From an uncultured Acidimicrobiales bacterium (GTDB lineage: Bacteria; Actinomycetota; Acidimicrobiia; Acidimicrobiales; SZUA-35), in assembly GCA_937930695.1 (NCBI GenBank), contig CALHCB010000061.1, positions 1-64,000 on the forward strand: 64,000 bases of DNA, written 5' to 3'. Below the pieces are notes generated by a model. That model had not been told where the DNA came from. It did not search any database and saw nothing but the letters and a program-made list of their open reading frames with translations. Numbering within the stretch: the first letter of the stretch is position 1; each line of letters opens with the position of its first letter. Made by a program: the position numbers and the translations under genes. Positions 61,226 through 64,000 of this stretch are shown here, one piece after another.

Positions 61226-61599
61226 CCCGCATCCTGTGGATGGTTGGCGGGTTCATCGGTGTCGCCGTCGGCAGCATCGGCATCGTGCTGCCCGGCCTCC
61301 CGACCACTGGGCCATTCATCTTCGCCGCGTGGTGCTTTTCCAAGTCGAGTCCGCGTTTCGAGCAGTGGATTCTCGATCTGCCAGGCGTCGGTCCGATGGT
61401 CCTGAGCTATCGCGCCGGTCTCGGCATGCCGAGGCGGGCCAAGATCATGGCCCTCGTCATGATGTGGCTCGCCATCGGCATCAGCGCCGGAGTCGTGCTT
61501 GACCTTGTGTGGTTGCGAGGTGTGATCGTCGTACTCGGGTTGATCGGGACGTGGTGGATCCTGGTGCGGACCCCCACATCCAGCCCGATGAATGCCTGA
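61222..61599 (+). CDS. YbaN/DUF454 family membrane protein
   Basis: LWMVGGFIGVAVGSIGIVLPGLPTTGPFIFAAWCFSKSSPRFEQWILDLPGVGPMVLSYRAGLGMPRRAKIMALVMM; TTG start proposed. Confidence 0.85.
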   Translation: MTRILWMVGGFIGVAVGSIGIVLPGLPTTGPFIFAAWCFSKSSPRFEQWILDLPGVGPMVLSYRAGLGMPRRAKIMALVMMWLAIGISAGVVLDLVWLRGVIVVLGLIGTWWILVRTPTSSPMNA

Positions 61600-61602
61600 A
61601 CC

Positions 61603-62331
61603 TCAGCGGCCTCGGAGGCGACGATCAAACAGATCGTGGAGTCGCTCCCAGTGTTGTTCTGACGCCGCCTTCACGTAGGCCGGGCGCTCGGCGTAGGCAA
61701 AGCCGTGCTCGGTTCCCGGGTACCACTCGACCTGCCCGGCCGAGTCGCTGGCGGCCAGCGCCTCTTCGTACATCTCCACCATCTCAGGTGGGGCGTAGCT
61801 ATCTGTCTCTGCACATGCGACGTACACCTCTGCGTTTGTCCCGTTGAGATGCTTGTGGGGCGAATCCTCGGCGTCCACCGCAAGTCGAACACCGTGAATC
61901 GACGCAGCTGCCACCACGTTGTCGATGCCTGCCGCCAGCATGAGGGCGAACGGTCCGCTCATGCATTACCCGACGGTTCCCACCTTCGAGGTGTCGGCTG
62001 CGCCACCATCCGCCTCGGCATGGGCCAGCATTACATTGGAGTCTTCGACCACCATGGCGTTCGAGAGATTGCTCATCAGTTCGAACATGCGATCACGATC
62101 GCCCGTCTCGAAGACGTTGAATTCTCGGACGTCCCGGTAGTAGAGCTGGGAAGTCATCACGTAGTAGCCGGTGGTGGCGAGACGACGAGCCATGTCGCGC
62201 ACTTCCTCTCGCATCCCCGGCGCATCCATCAAGAAGAGAACGACGGGGTACGGGCCGGCACCATCCGGACGAAATGTCCATGTCGGCATCGTTCCTGCAG
62301 GCGTGGTCAGGTCAAAGTGTTCCTCGATCAT
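61603..62331 (-). pseudogene. dienelactone hydrolase family, interrupted by in-frame TAA
   Basis: Same-frame ORFs 61966..62331 (MIEEHFDLTTPAGTMPTWTFRPDG...KVGTVG*) and 61603..61962 (MSGPFALMLAAGIDNVVAAASIHGVRL...TEHGFAYAERP). The junction reads GTVG-TAA-C-MSG where DLH proteins have G-[YF]-C-x-[SG]-G. Confidence 0.8.
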
Positions 62332-62353
62332 GTGGAGAGACTAATTTCTTCGT

Positions 62354-63475
62354 GTGCCGACACCCTCTTCTTCGCCTTCAGCTCTTCGTACCCCGATCTG
62401 TCTTCGGCTCGGCATCGAACATCCGATCTTCGGATTTGCCCACGACATCGCGACCGTCGCCGCTATCACCAACGCTGGCGGGATCGGTATCTACGGCGCG
62501 ACCCGTCGATTCCCTCACGAGATTCGGGCCGAACTCGCAGAGATTCGGCGCCTCGTCGGTGATCGTCCGTTTGGAGTCGACCTCGTGCTCCCGCCAAACA
62601 TGCCAGAACACAACTCTCGGTCCGCGATCGAAGCCCATATCCCCGACGAACACCGATCATTCATCGACGATCTCGTCGAACGGTATGAGATCCCTCCTGC
62701 GTCCGGCCCTGGCATGCGCACCCGGTTCATTCGTTCCACCGAGATCGAACAAGAGCAGCTCCAAGCGGTCATGGAGTCCGATGTCAACCTGTTTGCGTGC
62801 GGCATCGGTGCGCCGAAGGCTTCGGTCGACGAAGCCAAGGAGCTCGGCAAGATGACGGCCGCGCTCATCGGCAGTCCACGGCATGTTCGCAGCGCGCTCG
62901 ACGCTGGCGTCGACCTGGTTGTGGCCCAGGGAACCGAAGCCGGAGCCCACACTGGTGCCATCGGGACGTTCACGTTGGTTCCTCAGATTGTCGACGCCTG
63001 TGGAGACATTCCGGTGCTCGCCGCAGGAGGGGTGGGGACTGGTCGCCAACTCGTTGCCGCCCTCGCCATGGGGGCGCAGGGCGTATGGACCGGAACGATG
63101 TGGCTGACGTCGACCGAGCACGCAGATCACCTGCACCCAAGCGTGGTTCGGCAACTTCTCAACGCCTCTAGCGCCGACACCATCATCACCAGAAGCGAGA
63201 GCGGCAAGACAATGCGACAGGTTCGTTCCGGGTGGAGCGATGAATGGGAGCGCCCGGAAGCTCCAGTTCCGCTGAAGATGCCGTACCAGGACGTGTTGGT
63301 CGGGGACCTGCTCGGGGCGATCGAAGAGCACGACATCGAAGGCCTCATTCACTCTGCGGCTGGTCAGAGCGTTGGATTCTGCAACGAAGTTCGTCCCGTT
63401 GCCACCATCATCGACGAGCTCATGCTGGAAGCCAGCAGAGCCATGGGAACGTTGCAACCTTCATCTATGGAGTGA
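62354..63475 (+). CDS. nitronate monooxygenase / 2-nitropropane dioxygenase-like flavin oxidoreductase
   Basis: LGIEHPIFGFAHDIATVAAITNAGGIGIYGATRRFPHEI, DLVVAQGTEAGAHTGAIGTFTLVPQIVDACGDIPVLAAGGVGTGRQLVAALAMGAQGVWTGTMWL. Confidence 0.93.
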   Translation: MPTPSSSPSALRTPICLRLGIEHPIFGFAHDIATVAAITNAGGIGIYGATRRFPHEIRAELAEIRRLVGDRPFGVDLVLPPNMPEHNSRSAIEAHIPDEHRSFIDDLVERYEIPPASGPGMRTRFIRSTEIEQEQLQAVMESDVNLFACGIGAPKASVDEAKELGKMTAALIGSPRHVRSALDAGVDLVVAQGTEAGAHTGAIGTFTLVPQIVDACGDIPVLAAGGVGTGRQLVAALAMGAQGVWTGTMWLTSTEHADHLHPSVVRQLLNASSADTIITRSESGKTMRQVRSGWSDEWERPEAPVPLKMPYQDVLVGDLLGAIEEHDIEGLIHSAAGQSVGFCNEVRPVATIIDELMLEASRAMGTLQPSSME

Positions 63476-64000
63476 GCTGACCGCCAAGATCAGCGATGCG
63501 GCGTCGAATCCGCTTCGCACTCACCTTTCCGTTCACGCCGAGCTTTACCGCAAACAGCGAAACTCTCAGCTCCTCGATGTCCCAGGCCAGCTCTTCCAGA
63601 TCGGGAGTCAATCCCGCCCTTGCGACCAGCGCGGCGTAGGCCGACTCGACGCTGCGGATCTCCAATGCGCGATCGCGATCGCGACCCGCATTCTCGATGC
63701 CCGCATCGAGCCGCGCCGCGATTGCCTCGAGATAGCGAGCAACGTCCACGAGGCGTGAACTTCCCACACCAGTGGCGACGCCCGGATACAACAACCGAGC
63801 GAGGTGAGCGGTCTCGTCCGCCACCGCAGCGGCGAGGGCCGGAACTGTCTTTCGTTGTTCGATCGCTTCGCCGGCGCGGCGTCCAGCCCGAGCGACGGCA
63901 ACCCCACCGGTCCCGGCCTGACGAAGCGAGGCATCGAGATTCGATCGTGCCGACAACACGAGCGCGTCGAATGCCTCGGCGCTCCAAACGGGCGCGCCGC
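63465..64000 (-). CDS. hrpA: ATP-dependent RNA helicase HrpA-like, C-terminal (DUF3418) fragment; 5' end outside window
   Basis: LDAGIENAGRDRDRALEIRSVESAYAALVARAGLTPDLEELAWDIEELRVSLFAVKLGVNGKVSAKRIRRRIADLGG resembles the HrpA C-terminus (EELRVxLxAQxLGT..PxSxKRI). Confidence 0.65.
   Translation of the reverse strand, partial: GAPVWSAEAFDALVLSARSNLDASLRQAGTGGVAVARAGRRAGEAIEQRKTVPALAAAVADETAHLARLLYPGVATGVGSSRLVDVARYLEAIAARLDAGIENAGRDRDRALEIRSVESAYAALVARAGLTPDLEELAWDIEELRVSLFAVKLGVNGKVSAKRIRRRIADLGGQLTP

Overview
Chromosomal window of about 64 kb from a high-GC bacterium, probably an actinobacterium (F420-type LLM oxidoreductases, a DDN-like nitroreductase and a mycothiol-type MDMPI domain are present). 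It encodes about 60 tightly packed genes, mostly catabolic: amidases, amidohydrolases, acyl-CoA synthetases, MmgE/PrpD, MR/MLE, LLM monooxygenases, MFS transporters, thioesterases, P450 and Fe(II)/2OG oxygenases. Some central genes are present: pyrC (class II), glnS, monomeric icd, a CBS-less IMPDH, csp and the hrpA 3' end. I saw no CRISPR array, rRNA, convincing tRNA, IS element or phage module by eye. Best candidates for something new: (1) a three-gene overlapping operon, FAH-family hydrolase / BBOX-like 2OG oxygenase / PhnZ-TmpB-like HD-domain oxygenase (41941-44591), which resembles the two-oxygenase TmpA/TmpB phosphonate pathway but has divergent substrate-site residues and no Zn site; (2) a predicted lipoprotein with a phosphohistidine-domain-then-nucleotide-binding-domain (GWD-like) dikinase layout; (3) a split acyl-CoA mutase with isobutyryl-CoA-mutase residues (F/Q) rather than methylmalonyl-CoA-mutase residues (Y/R), next to a 22-bp near-perfect palindrome shared with a divergent MarR gene; (4) a 2OG hydroxylase overlapping a stand-alone adenylation-domain gene; (5) a dienelactone-hydrolase gene with an in-frame TAA one codon before the nucleophile Cys.
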